Assembly (NCBI RefSeq): GCF_003977665.1
Contig: NZ_RYYV01000012.1
Location: 86,170 to 150,169 of the forward strand
Direction of reading: 5' to 3'
DNA from: Dyella choica
GTDB taxonomy: Bacteria > Pseudomonadota > Gammaproteobacteria > Xanthomonadales > Rhodanobacteraceae
DNA length: 64,000 nt
The notes under the pieces: model-generated
The model's database searches: none
The model's input: only the letters and a program-made list of their open reading frames with translations
What the model was told of the DNA's origin: nothing
Part shown: piece after piece, positions 45,582 to 54,552 of the stretch
Layout of the letters: every line of letters starts with the position of its first letter
How positions within the stretch are numbered: the first letter of the stretch is position 1
Made by a program: the position numbers and the translations under genes

Positions 45582-47885
45582 ATGACCCTTCGCTTTCGCC
45601 CCCTGCTCGCCCTGCTGATCGCCTTCGGCGTCACCACCTCGGCGGCCTTCGCGCAATCGGCCGCCGATCTGGGCGCCTCCAAGCCGCGCAAGGTATCCGA
45701 GCTGCCGCTGCAGCCGACCGGCGATGAAGCCACCTCAGCGCTGATCTCGGCGCACCTGCTCACCCGCTTCCACTACGACGCGCAGCCGCTCGACAACGCG
45801 ATGTCGCAGAAGATCTACAACCTGTACTTCAAGTTGCTGGATGGGGAAAAGGTCTTCTTCACGCAGGAAGACATGGCCAAGTTCGCCAAGTACAAGGACC
45901 AGTTCGGCAACGCGATCTGGAGCAAGGAGCTGGCCGGTCCGTTCGACATCTATAACCAGTTCCTTCTGCGCGTCATCGACCGCATGAACTATGCGCGCAG
46001 CCTGTTGAAGCAGGGTTTCGACTTCAGCACCAACGACAGCTACACCGTCGATCGCAAGAAGTCGGACTGGCCCAAGGACCAGAACGAGCTCAACGACCTG
46101 TGGCGCAAGCGCACCATGAACGACTGGCTGCGCCTGAAGCTTGCGGGCAAGAGCGACGAAGACATCCGCAAGACGCTGGACAAGCGCTACGCCAGTTACA
46201 TCGATCGCATGAAGCAGGTGGACAGCCAGGACGCGTTCCAGACCTTCATGACCGCGTATGCGAACTCCACCGATCCACATACCGATTACATGGCACCGCG
46301 GGCGGCCGAGAACTTCGACATTTCGATGAAGCTGTCGCTGGAGGGTATCGGTGCGGTGCTGCAGCAGCGCGACGATTACACCGTGATCCGCGAACTCGTG
46401 CCGGGCAGCCCGGCGATCAAGTCCACCAAGCTGCACGTGGGCGACTATGTCGTGGGCGTGGGCCAGGGTGAAAGCGGCCAGGTTCAGGACGTGGTCGGCT
46501 GGCGCATCGACGACGTCGTCAACCTCATCCGAGGCAAGAAGGACACCACCGTGCGCCTGGAAATCGTGCCCGCCGACCAGGGCACCGAGGGCAAGCACGA
46601 AACCATCACGATGGTGCGCAAGAAAATCACCATCGAGGAACAGGCCGCCAAGAAAAAGGTCATCGAGATCACCGACAGCGGCGTCACCCGCAAAATTGGC
46701 GTGATCGAGCTGCCGATGTTCTATTCCGACTTCGGCGCCCGCAGCGAAGGCGACAAGAACTTCAAGAGCGCCACCCGCGACGTCGCCCGCCTGCTCGGCG
46801 AGCTGAAGACCGAAGGCGTGCAGGGCGTGGTGATCGACCTACGCAACAACGGCGGCGGTTCGCTGTACGAGGCGAATGAACTCACCGGCCTGTTCATCGA
46901 CAAGGGGCCGGTGGTACAGGTGCGCGACGCACGCGGCCAGGTGCAGGTGCAGGGCGATGACGATCCGGGCATGGCCTGGAGCGGCCCGCTGGCGGTCCTG
47001 GTCAATCGCGGTACGGCCTCGGCCTCGGAGATTTTCTCGGCCGCGATCCAGGACTACAGCCGCGGACTGGTCATCGGTACGCAGACCTTCGGCAAGGGCA
47101 CGGTGCAGACCTTGATCGACCTGAACCGTTTCGCCGCCGACACCGACACCAAGCCGGACTTTGGCGCACTGAAGATGACCGTGCAGGAATTCTTCCGCAT
47201 CAACGGTGGCTCTACCCAGCTGCGCGGTGTCACACCGGACCTGCAGTATCCCGGCAACGGCGACGACAAGGATTTCGGCGAGTCCACCTACGACAATGCG
47301 CTGCCGTGGACGCAAATTGCGCCGGCCGACTACAAGCCGGTGGCCGACATGAAGGCCTACCTGCCGCAGCTGACGCAGATGCACGATGCACGCGTTGCCA
47401 AGTCGTCGGCGTGGCAGCTGATGCTGGACGAGCTGAACCAGTACAAGAAGCTGGCCGACCGCACCAGCATCTCGCTGAACTATGAGCAGCGCCAGACCGA
47501 GCGCAAACAACTGGATGCGATGCAGGCCGAGTTCCGTGCACGCCACAAATCCATAGCTGGCGCCGCCGCTGACGTCGATGAGCAAGGCCAGCTCGATGAC
47601 GGCCTCAACCCGAATGAGCGCAGCTTGAAGTCGGAGCTGAAGGAACAGGAAGAGGCCAAGAAGGCACCCGATCCGCAGCTGCAGGAGACCGCTCACGTCC
47701 TGTTCGACGCAGTCGGCTTGATCGATGCCAATCCGAAGCTGGCTGCCGAAGTGCTGCCGTACGGCGGCAAGCAAGGCGACAGCCCGTCGATGGCCTCGGC
47801 CAATGGCCCGGTCTCGCTGCCAACGCCGATGACGGAACCGGGCACCTCGCAGGCACCCAAGCCGGCGGCGTCGAGCAGCAAATAA
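45582..47885 (+). CDS. prc: Tail-specific (C-terminal processing) protease
   Basis: The 767-residue periplasmic S41A protease has a signal peptide (MTLRFRPLLALLIAFGVTTS...), an N-terminal helical domain, a PDZ domain (about 255-345, GIGAVLQQRDDYTVIRELVPG) and the protease core with VIDLRNNGGGSLYEA, nucleophile in RGTASASEIF and general base Lys in GTQTFGKGTVQ. E. coli Prc is 682 residues; this one has a longer C-terminal tail rich in Glu, Lys, Pro and Ser. Prc degrades envelope hydrolases such as MepS, which fits its place behind wall-synthesis genes. A strong terminator follows. Confidence 0.95.
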   Translation: MTLRFRPLLALLIAFGVTTSAAFAQSAADLGASKPRKVSELPLQPTGDEATSALISAHLLTRFHYDAQPLDNAMSQKIYNLYFKLLDGEKVFFTQEDMAKFAKYKDQFGNAIWSKELAGPFDIYNQFLLRVIDRMNYARSLLKQGFDFSTNDSYTVDRKKSDWPKDQNELNDLWRKRTMNDWLRLKLAGKSDEDIRKTLDKRYASYIDRMKQVDSQDAFQTFMTAYANSTDPHTDYMAPRAAENFDISMKLSLEGIGAVLQQRDDYTVIRELVPGSPAIKSTKLHVGDYVVGVGQGESGQVQDVVGWRIDDVVNLIRGKKDTTVRLEIVPADQGTEGKHETITMVRKKITIEEQAAKKKVIEITDSGVTRKIGVIELPMFYSDFGARSEGDKNFKSATRDVARLLGELKTEGVQGVVIDLRNNGGGSLYEANELTGLFIDKGPVVQVRDARGQVQVQGDDDPGMAWSGPLAVLVNRGTASASEIFSAAIQDYSRGLVIGTQTFGKGTVQTLIDLNRFAADTDTKPDFGALKMTVQEFFRINGGSTQLRGVTPDLQYPGNGDDKDFGESTYDNALPWTQIAPADYKPVADMKAYLPQLTQMHDARVAKSSAWQLMLDELNQYKKLADRTSISLNYEQRQTERKQLDAMQAEFRARHKSIAGAAADVDEQGQLDDGLNPNERSLKSELKEQEEAKKAPDPQLQETAHVLFDAVGLIDANPKLAAEVLPYGGKQGDSPSMASANGPVSLPTPMTEPGTSQAPKPAASSSK

Positions 47886-47908
47886 GGCGGACCGCCGCGG
47901 GTACCCAA

Positions 47909-47937
47909 AAGCAGCGCTCCGGCGCTGCTTTTTTTAT
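47909..47937 (+). terminator. Rho-independent terminator after prc
   Basis: AGCAGCGC-tccg-GCGCTGCT is followed by a run of T, with A residues before the stem. It is the first clear terminator after mreB, consistent with one long envelope cluster. Confidence 0.92.
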
Positions 47938-48005
47938 GCGGATGGATTTCCTAGACGGTTGGAGCGAGGCTAGTGCAGGTCCCGCCGCGACCAGGACTCA
48001 CCGCC

Positions 48006-48611
48006 ATGAACCTGCTCTCCAACCTTGCTCTTGCCGGTGGCCTTGCCTGGGCCAGCGGTATTCGCCTGTACGCCACGTTGTTCATCGCCGGCCTGCTTGG
48101 GCGCCTGGGTTACGTCAGCCTGCCGCCTGGGCTGTCAGTACTCAGCCACGATTGGGTGCTGGTCACCTCCGGCGTGTTGATGGTGGGCGAATTCCTGGCC
48201 GACAAATTTCCGCTGTTCGACAGCGTGTGGGATGCCATCCACACCTTCATTCGCATTCCCGTCGGCACCTTGCTCGCCTGGGGCGTGTTCAAGAACGCCG
48301 GCGTGGACGAGCAGATAGCGGCCGCCCTGCTGGGTGGCGCGGTGGTTACTGGCACGCATCTGGCCAAATCGGGCACGCGCGCCTTGATCAACACTTCGCC
48401 CGAGCCCTTCAGCAACTGGGGAGCAAGTGCGGGCGAGGATCTTTCGCTGCTGGGAATTCTTTACCTGGCGTGGCGCCACCCACTCGTTTTGTTGGTTTTG
48501 CTCGCGCTGTTCATGCTGCTGGTCGGCTGGCTGCTGCCGAAGATTGTCCGTGGGCTGCGGGCGTTTTCGGCGCGGTGGCGGAAACCGCGAGGGGTTCAGG
48601 GCTCGCTATGA
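48006..48611 (+). CDS. DUF4126 membrane protein
   Basis: The 201-residue polytopic protein has about five helices; GIRLYATLFIAGLLGRLGYV and the FDSVWDAIHTFIRIPVGTLL block match the DUF4126 family, whose function is unknown. The ATG at 48006 is the natural start; the upstream in-frame ATG adds residues that are not hydrophobic. It sits alone after the prc terminator and is convergent with the M1 peptidase gene. Confidence 0.85.
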   Translation: MNLLSNLALAGGLAWASGIRLYATLFIAGLLGRLGYVSLPPGLSVLSHDWVLVTSGVLMVGEFLADKFPLFDSVWDAIHTFIRIPVGTLLAWGVFKNAGVDEQIAAALLGGAVVTGTHLAKSGTRALINTSPEPFSNWGASAGEDLSLLGILYLAWRHPLVLLVLLALFMLLVGWLLPKIVRGLRAFSARWRKPRGVQGSL

Positions 48612-48673
48612 TCAACCAACCCTCTGAGCCGTTAAACGAAGGGGAGGGCGTCGACGTCCGCAAGCTTGCCGCG

Positions 48674-50398
48674 CTATTTCGCCTTGTCCTTCCCCTTTTG
48701 CTCCTTCTGCCAGCGCTGATACTCCGTCACCTGCGGCAAGTCACGCAGCAGCTTCGAACGAGGGTCGACCATGACCAGCGTATCCGCCGGCACCTGCAGC
48801 GTACCCTCACCATGCGTCATCGGTAGCACCTGTACGGTATCGCCCACTTGCGCTTCGACCGGCATCGGGAAAGGCAGGTCCTGCGGTACGCGCCAACGCA
48901 GCGTCAGCGTGTCGCCCTGACGCTGCTCCTCCAGCGCCGGTAGCGCTGATTGATACAGGTACACATTGAAGAACCAGTTCAAATCGCGTCCGGTCACCTT
49001 GTTCACGATATCGATGAAATCGCGCGAGTCCGCGTAATGCGGCGTAAAGTTGCCCGGCTTGGGATCAGGGCGCCCGTAGACCAGCACGCGCAGGCATTCG
49101 AAGAAGTCGCGGTCGCCGATCAAGCCGCGCAGCGAGTGCAGCATCAGCGCACCCTTGTCGTAGATGTCGTTCCCGGGGCCGCGGCTGCCGTCGTAGACCT
49201 GTTCCTCGGTCTTGCTGCTGCCTGAAACGATCGGCGCGCGATTGTGCAAAGTCAGGCGCATCTTTTGCAGCCAGGCGTAATAACCCAGGTCGCCGTTGAT
49301 CGACTGGCTGTAGAGCGGTTGCATGTAGGAAGCAAAGGCTTCGTGCAGCCACATGTCGTCCCAGTCGACATTGGTCATCTGGTTGCCGAACCACTCGTGC
49401 GCGAATTCATGTTGCAGCAGCCAGTCGAAACCGGTGCCGTCCATCGCATAGCGATTGCCGTAGGCATTGATGGTTTGGTGTTCCATGCCGAGGTAAGGCG
49501 TTTCCACCACGCCCATCTTTTCATCGCCGAAGGGGTAGGGGCCGATCACCGCCTCGTTGAAGGCCAGTAAGCGCGGGAATTCGGCAAACAGTTTGCGCGC
49601 CTGCTCTTCTTCGCCCGCCAGATACCAGTACTGCAGGGGAATCACGTTGCCGTAGCGGCTGTGGTATTCGCCGGTCAGTTCCTGGTACGGACCTACGTTG
49701 ATGGAAATGGCATAGGTGGTCGGATGCCGGGTACGCCAATGATAGGTGTGCTTGTCGCCCTCGTCGCTGATACCGACCAGCACGCCATTACCCGGTGCCA
49801 CCAGCGGCTTGGGTACGGTCACGTACAGGTCGACCAGATCCGGCTTGCCCTGCGGGTGGTCGATGCAGGGCCAGAACAGGTCGCAGCCTTCGCCTTCCAC
49901 CGCGCTGCCTACCCATGGCTGGCCATCCTTGGTGCGACTCCACACGAAGCCGCCATCCCATGGCGCCTTCTTCGCTACATGGGGGCTGCCGCCGTAGTGC
50001 ACGGTGGCGGAGACCTGCGCACCGGCTTTCAGTGTGCCAGGCAGCTGGATGCGCAGATGCCCCTCGGGATTGCTCCACGCGGTGGATGCCAGCGGCTTGC
50101 CATCCAGCTCGATCGCGCTGATCGGCAGATTGCGGTCCAGGTCCAGCAGCAATACGCCAGTAGGTTCGCGTGCTGTAAAACTCAGCACGGCCGTGGCATC
50201 GATGCGTTGCCGCGCCGGATCCACCGCAATATGCAATTGCGCGTGGTCGAAGCGCACGAGCTTTTGCTCGGCCGGCATCACGCCGCCGGAGTTTTCCGTC
50301 TGCGCGGTAAGCGCAGGCTGGGGAGTGCGAACACTGGCGCAGCCGGTAAAGCCGAGGACGAGACTGAGTGCGAGCAGGGCAGGACGCAATGGGCGCAT
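48674..50398 (-). CDS. M1-family zinc metallopeptidase, lipoprotein
   Basis: The 574-residue protein has a lipoprotein signal (LVLGFTGC, Cys19), an N-terminal beta-saddle domain and a gluzincin catalytic domain: HEFAHEWFGNQ with the third ligand in LHEAFASY gives the HExxH-x18-E zinc site, and LGMEHQTINAYG stands in place of the GAMEN exopeptidase motif. That places it near M1 peptidases of the LTA4-hydrolase-like branch. It should trim N-terminal residues from peptides in the periplasm. The REP dimer at 50493 lies upstream. Confidence 0.9.
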   Translation of the reverse strand: MRPLRPALLALSLVLGFTGCASVRTPQPALTAQTENSGGVMPAEQKLVRFDHAQLHIAVDPARQRIDATAVLSFTAREPTGVLLLDLDRNLPISAIELDGKPLASTAWSNPEGHLRIQLPGTLKAGAQVSATVHYGGSPHVAKKAPWDGGFVWSRTKDGQPWVGSAVEGEGCDLFWPCIDHPQGKPDLVDLYVTVPKPLVAPGNGVLVGISDEGDKHTYHWRTRHPTTYAISINVGPYQELTGEYHSRYGNVIPLQYWYLAGEEEQARKLFAEFPRLLAFNEAVIGPYPFGDEKMGVVETPYLGMEHQTINAYGNRYAMDGTGFDWLLQHEFAHEWFGNQMTNVDWDDMWLHEAFASYMQPLYSQSINGDLGYYAWLQKMRLTLHNRAPIVSGSSKTEEQVYDGSRGPGNDIYDKGALMLHSLRGLIGDRDFFECLRVLVYGRPDPKPGNFTPHYADSRDFIDIVNKVTGRDLNWFFNVYLYQSALPALEEQRQGDTLTLRWRVPQDLPFPMPVEAQVGDTVQVLPMTHGEGTLQVPADTLVMVDPRSKLLRDLPQVTEYQRWQKEQKGKDKAK

Positions 50399-50492
50399 GG
50401 GTCATGGGTGTCGGAGGGACATCCGTGCATCATGCAGGGTCCAGTGGCGGCATGACTAAGCCAGAAGTCATGCTTGTCCGAAAAGGCGCTGC

Positions 50493-50566
50493 GTAGGCTG
50501 GGAAGACAATCCCAGCATCGCGCGAGGTGCACGCATGGCAATGCTGGGTTTCGCAACCCAGCCTAC
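50493..50566. repeat. Inverted dimer of REP-like palindromes
   Basis: Same design and exact length (74 bases) as 7277-7350: it begins GTAGGCTGGGA, ends CCCAGCCTAC, and ATCCCAGCAT / ATGCTGGG repeats occur inside. It lies between the M17 and M1 peptidase genes. Confidence 0.8.
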
Positions 50567-50574
50567 GATCAGTG

Positions 50575-51951
50575 CTACCCGTACCGTTTGCTCAACAACG
50601 CAAACATGGCCCGCAAGCCCATCGCCTCGCCGCCGCGCGGACGGCCCGGACGATCGCTGTCGTTCCAGGCATAGGTGTCCAGGTGCAGCCATGGCAGGCC
50701 GTCCGGAAGGAAGCGTTCCATGAACAGCGCCGCGGTAATCGCGCCCGCATGCCGTGATGCGCCCGCGTTGGCGAAGTCGGCGAGGTAGGACTCCAACAGC
50801 TTGCGATAAGGACGCCACAGCGGCAGCCGCCACATCGGATCGGCCACGGCATGGCCGCAGGCGAGCGCAGCTTCAGCAAGCTGATCGTCATTGGCGAACA
50901 GTGCCGGCAGATCGGGGCCAAGCGCCACGCGCGCGGCGCCGGTGAGCGTGGCGAAGTCGATGATCAGCTCGGGCTTTTGCTCCGCCGCGTAGGCCAGCGC
51001 ATCGCACAGGATCAGGCGGCCTTCGGCATCCGTGTTGTCGACTTCCACACGGTGGCCGGCGCGGGTGGTGATCACCTCTCCCGGGCGCATGGCATTGCCG
51101 GCGACCGCGTTCTCCACCGCCGGCACCAGCAGCGTCAGCCGCACCGGCAGTTTCGCTTCCATCACCAGGCCGGCCAGCGCGATCGCGTGCGCCGCGCCGC
51201 CCATATCCTTCTTCATCCAGCGCATGCCATCGGAAGGCTTCAGGTCCAGGCCGCCGGTGTCGAAACACACGCCTTTGCCCACCAGCACCACCTTGGGATC
51301 GCTGGCCTTGCCCCAGCTTAGCTCGATCAGACGCGGCGGGCGATGACTGGCGCGGCCGACGGCATGGATGGTGGGGAAGTTGTCCTCCAGCAGCTCATCG
51401 CCCACCCACTCGCGCAGCTTGGCCTTGTAGGTCTTGCCCAGTTGTTTCACCTGGTCGGCCAGCTGCTTGGGTCCCATGTCCTCGGTCGGCGTGTTGACCA
51501 GGTCGCGAACGAAGCAGGTCGCTTCGATCAACGGTGTCAGACTGGCAAGGGTTGCAGCGCTGACCACTAGCGGCGAACCCGGGCGCCTGGCGTTGCGGTA
51601 GCGCGTGAATTGATAGGCGCCCAGCGCCCAGCCAAGGGCGGAAAGCTGCGGATCCAGCGGCACGCTTTCCGGGGCGAGCGTGTATTCGGCGGTGGGCAGC
51701 GTCAGCGGCAGTGCCGCCAGTGCACTAAGCGAATCCCGGCGATCCACGCCCACCACCACGCGCGCCAGCTTGCCGCTGGCATCCGCCATCAGGCACATAC
51801 TGCCGGGATTTGCGTCAAAACCGGTTTCGTCCAGCCAGTTCCGTTGCGCTGCGCTCAGGCGTTTGCGCAAGGCGGGGAGGTGCGCGGCGTCAGTGGCTTC
51901 GATGGGTGTTGGCGGACGGCGGCCGGAGGCGTTTGCAATCAGGGCGGACAT
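50575..51951 (-). CDS. M17-family leucyl aminopeptidase
   Basis: The 458-residue two-metal aminopeptidase has its catalytic domain in the C-terminal 300 residues: VLVGKGVCFDTGGLDLKPSD (Lys and Asp ligands), MKKDMGGAAHAIA, the signature NTDAEGRLIL with Asp and Glu ligands and the Arg, and ATLTGAARVALG. It removes N-terminal residues from peptides in the cytosol. It is shorter than PepA (503) and closer to the PepB-like group, so no symbol is given. Single-gene unit. Confidence 0.93.
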   Translation of the reverse strand: MSALIANASGRRPPTPIEATDAAHLPALRKRLSAAQRNWLDETGFDANPGSMCLMADASGKLARVVVGVDRRDSLSALAALPLTLPTAEYTLAPESVPLDPQLSALGWALGAYQFTRYRNARRPGSPLVVSAATLASLTPLIEATCFVRDLVNTPTEDMGPKQLADQVKQLGKTYKAKLREWVGDELLEDNFPTIHAVGRASHRPPRLIELSWGKASDPKVVLVGKGVCFDTGGLDLKPSDGMRWMKKDMGGAAHAIALAGLVMEAKLPVRLTLLVPAVENAVAGNAMRPGEVITTRAGHRVEVDNTDAEGRLILCDALAYAAEQKPELIIDFATLTGAARVALGPDLPALFANDDQLAEAALACGHAVADPMWRLPLWRPYRKLLESYLADFANAGASRHAGAITAALFMERFLPDGLPWLHLDTYAWNDSDRPGRPRGGEAMGLRAMFALLSKRYG

Positions 51952-52065
51952 GCGGTTCGAAATAGTCAGTGAGCAGGCTTAGGATGATAAGCCCTGTCGC
52001 TGCAGACGCGAAAAATAGCCGGGATTACCATTCGGGCCTGCGCGGTCCTGCCCCATTCGTTGCGC

Positions 52066-52776
52066 TCAGGTGCGGCTTTCCAGCCACTGAACCAAGCCGG
52101 CCAAATCCCGCAAATCCAGATCCGGCGCCGCCCCCAATGCGGCGGGCCAAGGGTGCCCCGCACGATTGATCCACGCCGTGCGCATCCCTGCCTCACGCGC
52201 GCCCACCACGTCCAGTACCGGATCATCACCCACATGCAGGATGTGCTCAGGCGCGACCCCAAGCTTCTGGGCTGCAGCGAAAAAGATGCGCGCATCAGGC
52301 TTCAGCACACCCACGTCGCGTGCGCAGATGCGGTGCGCGAAGTGGAGGTGCAAGCCGATGCGCTCCAGATCGGCATTGCCGTTGGTCAGGCTGGCAACCG
52401 GCCATGCTGCGCACAGGCGTTCAAGCGCAGGCAGGGCATCAGGATACAGTTCCACCGCATTGCGCGCCGCGGCGAAGACCTCCCACATCGCGTCCAGCGG
52501 CGCTTCGCTGATGCCGCAGGCATCGAACGCACGCTGCATGGTGATGTAGCGTTGCGCGGTGAAGTCATGCGCCAGGTCGATGCGTTCGGCCGCCACGCGT
52601 GCGCGTAGCTCGCGCAGCGCAGGGATCGGCCAGGTCTTCGCTACCTCCGGGTAGTGCTGACGCAGGTAGTCGTTGATGTCGCGATCCGCCCGTTCCAGGG
52701 CCGGCATGACCGGCCACAGGGTATCGTCCAGGTCGATGGTGATGGCGAGAATCTGCAAATGATCAACGACTTTCAA
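52066..52776 (-). CDS. HAD-superfamily phosphatase (YigB-like)
   Basis: The 236-residue HAD hydrolase has motif I ITIDLDDTLWPV (nucleophile and acid Asp), motif II SLTNGN, motif III Lys in VLKPDARIF and motif IV VGDDPVLDVVGAREAG. The cap is an alpha-helical C1 type. DLDDTLWPV followed by GVLKP is close to the FMN phosphatase YigB, but the substrate is not determined. Its first bases overlap the end of the PstS-LysM gene by 14, so the two may be co-transcribed. Confidence 0.88.
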   Translation of the reverse strand: MKVVDHLQILAITIDLDDTLWPVMPALERADRDINDYLRQHYPEVAKTWPIPALRELRARVAAERIDLAHDFTAQRYITMQRAFDACGISEAPLDAMWEVFAAARNAVELYPDALPALERLCAAWPVASLTNGNADLERIGLHLHFAHRICARDVGVLKPDARIFFAAAQKLGVAPEHILHVGDDPVLDVVGAREAGMRTAWINRAGHPWPAALGAAPDLDLRDLAGLVQWLESRT

Positions 52777-54148
52777 TGCGCAGCATCTGGCCGGTGCGAA
52801 CCGTATTGTCCTTCAAATGATTCCAGCTGCGAATCTGCGCCACGTCCACGCCGTGCCTGCGCGCGATGGAATACAGCGTTTCCCCGGCCCCGACGCGATA
52901 GGACTGTGCCGGCTGGTTGTCGACGCTGGCGATTTTTTTCTTGCCGTCAACCTTGTTCGCCACGCCGGACGTCTTGCCGACGGCTTTCGCCGAGACCTTG
53001 GCAAGGGCTACCTTGGCGTGGCTCACGAAGGCCTCGCTGGTGACCTTGGCGAAGCTGCCACGGTCGGCCGCGGCCATCTGCGTAAACGCATCGCCGCGCA
53101 CGCCCTTCAAGCTGCTCTGCTGCGTCACGGCCACCGCTGCGCCGCTGACTTTGGCCAGCGCCGGCGCAGCCGGTGTTGCCGGGCGCGCAGCCGCGATAGC
53201 CGGTGCAGCGGCCACGCGAGACGGCGCGGAGGCAATCTGCGTGGGTTCGCTGCTGGCATGTGCGCCGACCTCGGCCAGGATGCGGCTGCGGCGCGAATCA
53301 TCCATCGCCAGCAGACTGCCGCCTGCCTGGTAAGGCACCAGCGAATGCGAGCGCAGTGTCGCTGCGCCCTTGTCGCTCAGCGCGAAGTCCACGAACTCCT
53401 TGGCTGCCGAAGCGTTGGGGCTCGACGGGTTGGTGACCAGATAGAGGGGAACAAACAGCGGATACGTGCCGCTGGCCACCGTGCCAGCGCTTGGCGCCGT
53501 GCCGTCGATGTGCAGCATCTTGATCTTGCCGTTGCCGGCCACGCTCGACAGGGTGGTCACGCCGAAGCCGCGCGGATCCAGTGCGATCGACTGCTCCAAC
53601 TGCGTGGTGTTCACGTACAGGCGGGGCGCCGCCACCGGCTGGCTGCCGCGGCCAAACACCAGCTTGCGCAGGCTGTATTCCACGCCATCGCCCGGGCTCG
53701 CCACCGCGAACACGTCGATCGGCGCGTCGTTGCCGCCGACTTGCTTCCAGTTGGTGATCTTGCCGAAGTAGATGTCGTGCACCTGCTGCAGCGTGATGTT
53801 GCTGACCGGGTTCGCCGGGCTGGTGACCAGCACCAGGCCATCCCATGCCACCGGCGTAAAGCTGAGCCCGCTATCCGGGCCGCTGCCCGAACTGGGACGC
53901 GCGCTGCCGGCGATATCGGCAGAGCCGCCGGCCACGGCGTCCAGGCCGGACGCGGTGTTGAACGGCTGAATCTGCACCGAGCCATGCCCTGACGATTGCC
54001 AGGCTTTCGCCACGCCCTTGACCACGCTGTTGGCGGTGACCACGTCGCCGCGCCAAGTGAGCGACTGCGTGGTCGCGGCAAGCGCGGCAGTGGAAAGGCC
54101 GGCGCCGATGAGGGCGGCGGAGAGCAGACGATTGATGCGTACTGGCAT
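52763..54148 (-). CDS. PstS-like substrate-binding protein fused to a C-terminal LysM domain
   Basis: The 461-residue secreted protein has a signal peptide (residues 1-24), a phosphate-binding-protein-like domain (about 25-270: GGSADIAGSARPSSGSG, TLQQVHDIYFGKITNWKQVG and YLVTNPSSPNASAAKEFVDF are typical PstS segments), an Ala/Lys-rich linker (about 290-410) and a LysM domain (about 415-461, YRVGAGETLYSIARRHGVDV). LysM binds peptidoglycan, so the protein is probably wall-attached. PstABC genes are absent, which argues against a simple transporter subunit. Start ATG 54148; a longer frame lacks a signal peptide. Confidence 0.8.
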   Translation of the reverse strand: MPVRINRLLSAALIGAGLSTAALAATTQSLTWRGDVVTANSVVKGVAKAWQSSGHGSVQIQPFNTASGLDAVAGGSADIAGSARPSSGSGPDSGLSFTPVAWDGLVLVTSPANPVSNITLQQVHDIYFGKITNWKQVGGNDAPIDVFAVASPGDGVEYSLRKLVFGRGSQPVAAPRLYVNTTQLEQSIALDPRGFGVTTLSSVAGNGKIKMLHIDGTAPSAGTVASGTYPLFVPLYLVTNPSSPNASAAKEFVDFALSDKGAATLRSHSLVPYQAGGSLLAMDDSRRSRILAEVGAHASSEPTQIASAPSRVAAAPAIAAARPATPAAPALAKVSGAAVAVTQQSSLKGVRGDAFTQMAAADRGSFAKVTSEAFVSHAKVALAKVSAKAVGKTSGVANKVDGKKKIASVDNQPAQSYRVGAGETLYSIARRHGVDVAQIRSWNHLKDNTVRTGQMLRIESR

Positions 54149-54417
54149 AGAAAGGCGCGACCTGCGTGTAGGAACGTGTAGGGAATTGCTGTGAGTCTGC
54201 CGTCCGCGCCGCGTAGGCACAGTGACGGAATGCGGTATTTCAGCGGCCCGGAGGCAAAACATCAAGCAAATACGCCGATGAACAGCGAATGCGTTCATGT
54301 AGTTGCGTGGAAAACTTGCGGGCAGCGCAATGACCGTGGCGCGATCTTCGTTTGGCTTCTAGTCAGCATGTGATCTGTACGAAGCGAAATGTTGCTGCTT
54401 ACCTCGCACTGCATCTT
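54149..54417. other. Upstream region of the PstS-LysM gene
   Basis: About 270 bases precede the repeat at 54418; with it the gene-free gap is 404 bases. Short open frames here do not resemble proteins. The AT-rich stretch near 54240-54300 would be a reasonable site for the leftward promoter, but no hexamer pair is convincing and no pho box was recognised. Confidence 0.4.
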
Positions 54418-54545
54418 TGCTCCCTCCCCTACGTGTAGTAGGGGAGGGTTGGGGTGGGGTGAAGCAATCTAGCGAAGAAGCCATGCTGTGTGGCAAGCGC
54501 GTGCAACCCCACCCCAGCCCTCCCCTGCAAGCAGGGGAGGGAGCA
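54418..54545. repeat. Inverted dimer of CCCTCCCCT palindromes
   Basis: TGCTCCCTCCCCT at the left edge and AGGGGAGGGAGCA at the right edge are inverse copies. Each half also folds on itself (CCCTCCCCT-AGGGGAGGG), and GGGGTGGGGT / ACCCCACCCC pair internally. The 128-base unit lies 7 bases from the protease stop. Half copies appear at 13670 and, degenerate, at 59172. Confidence 0.75.
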
Positions 54546-54552
54546 CATCTCG

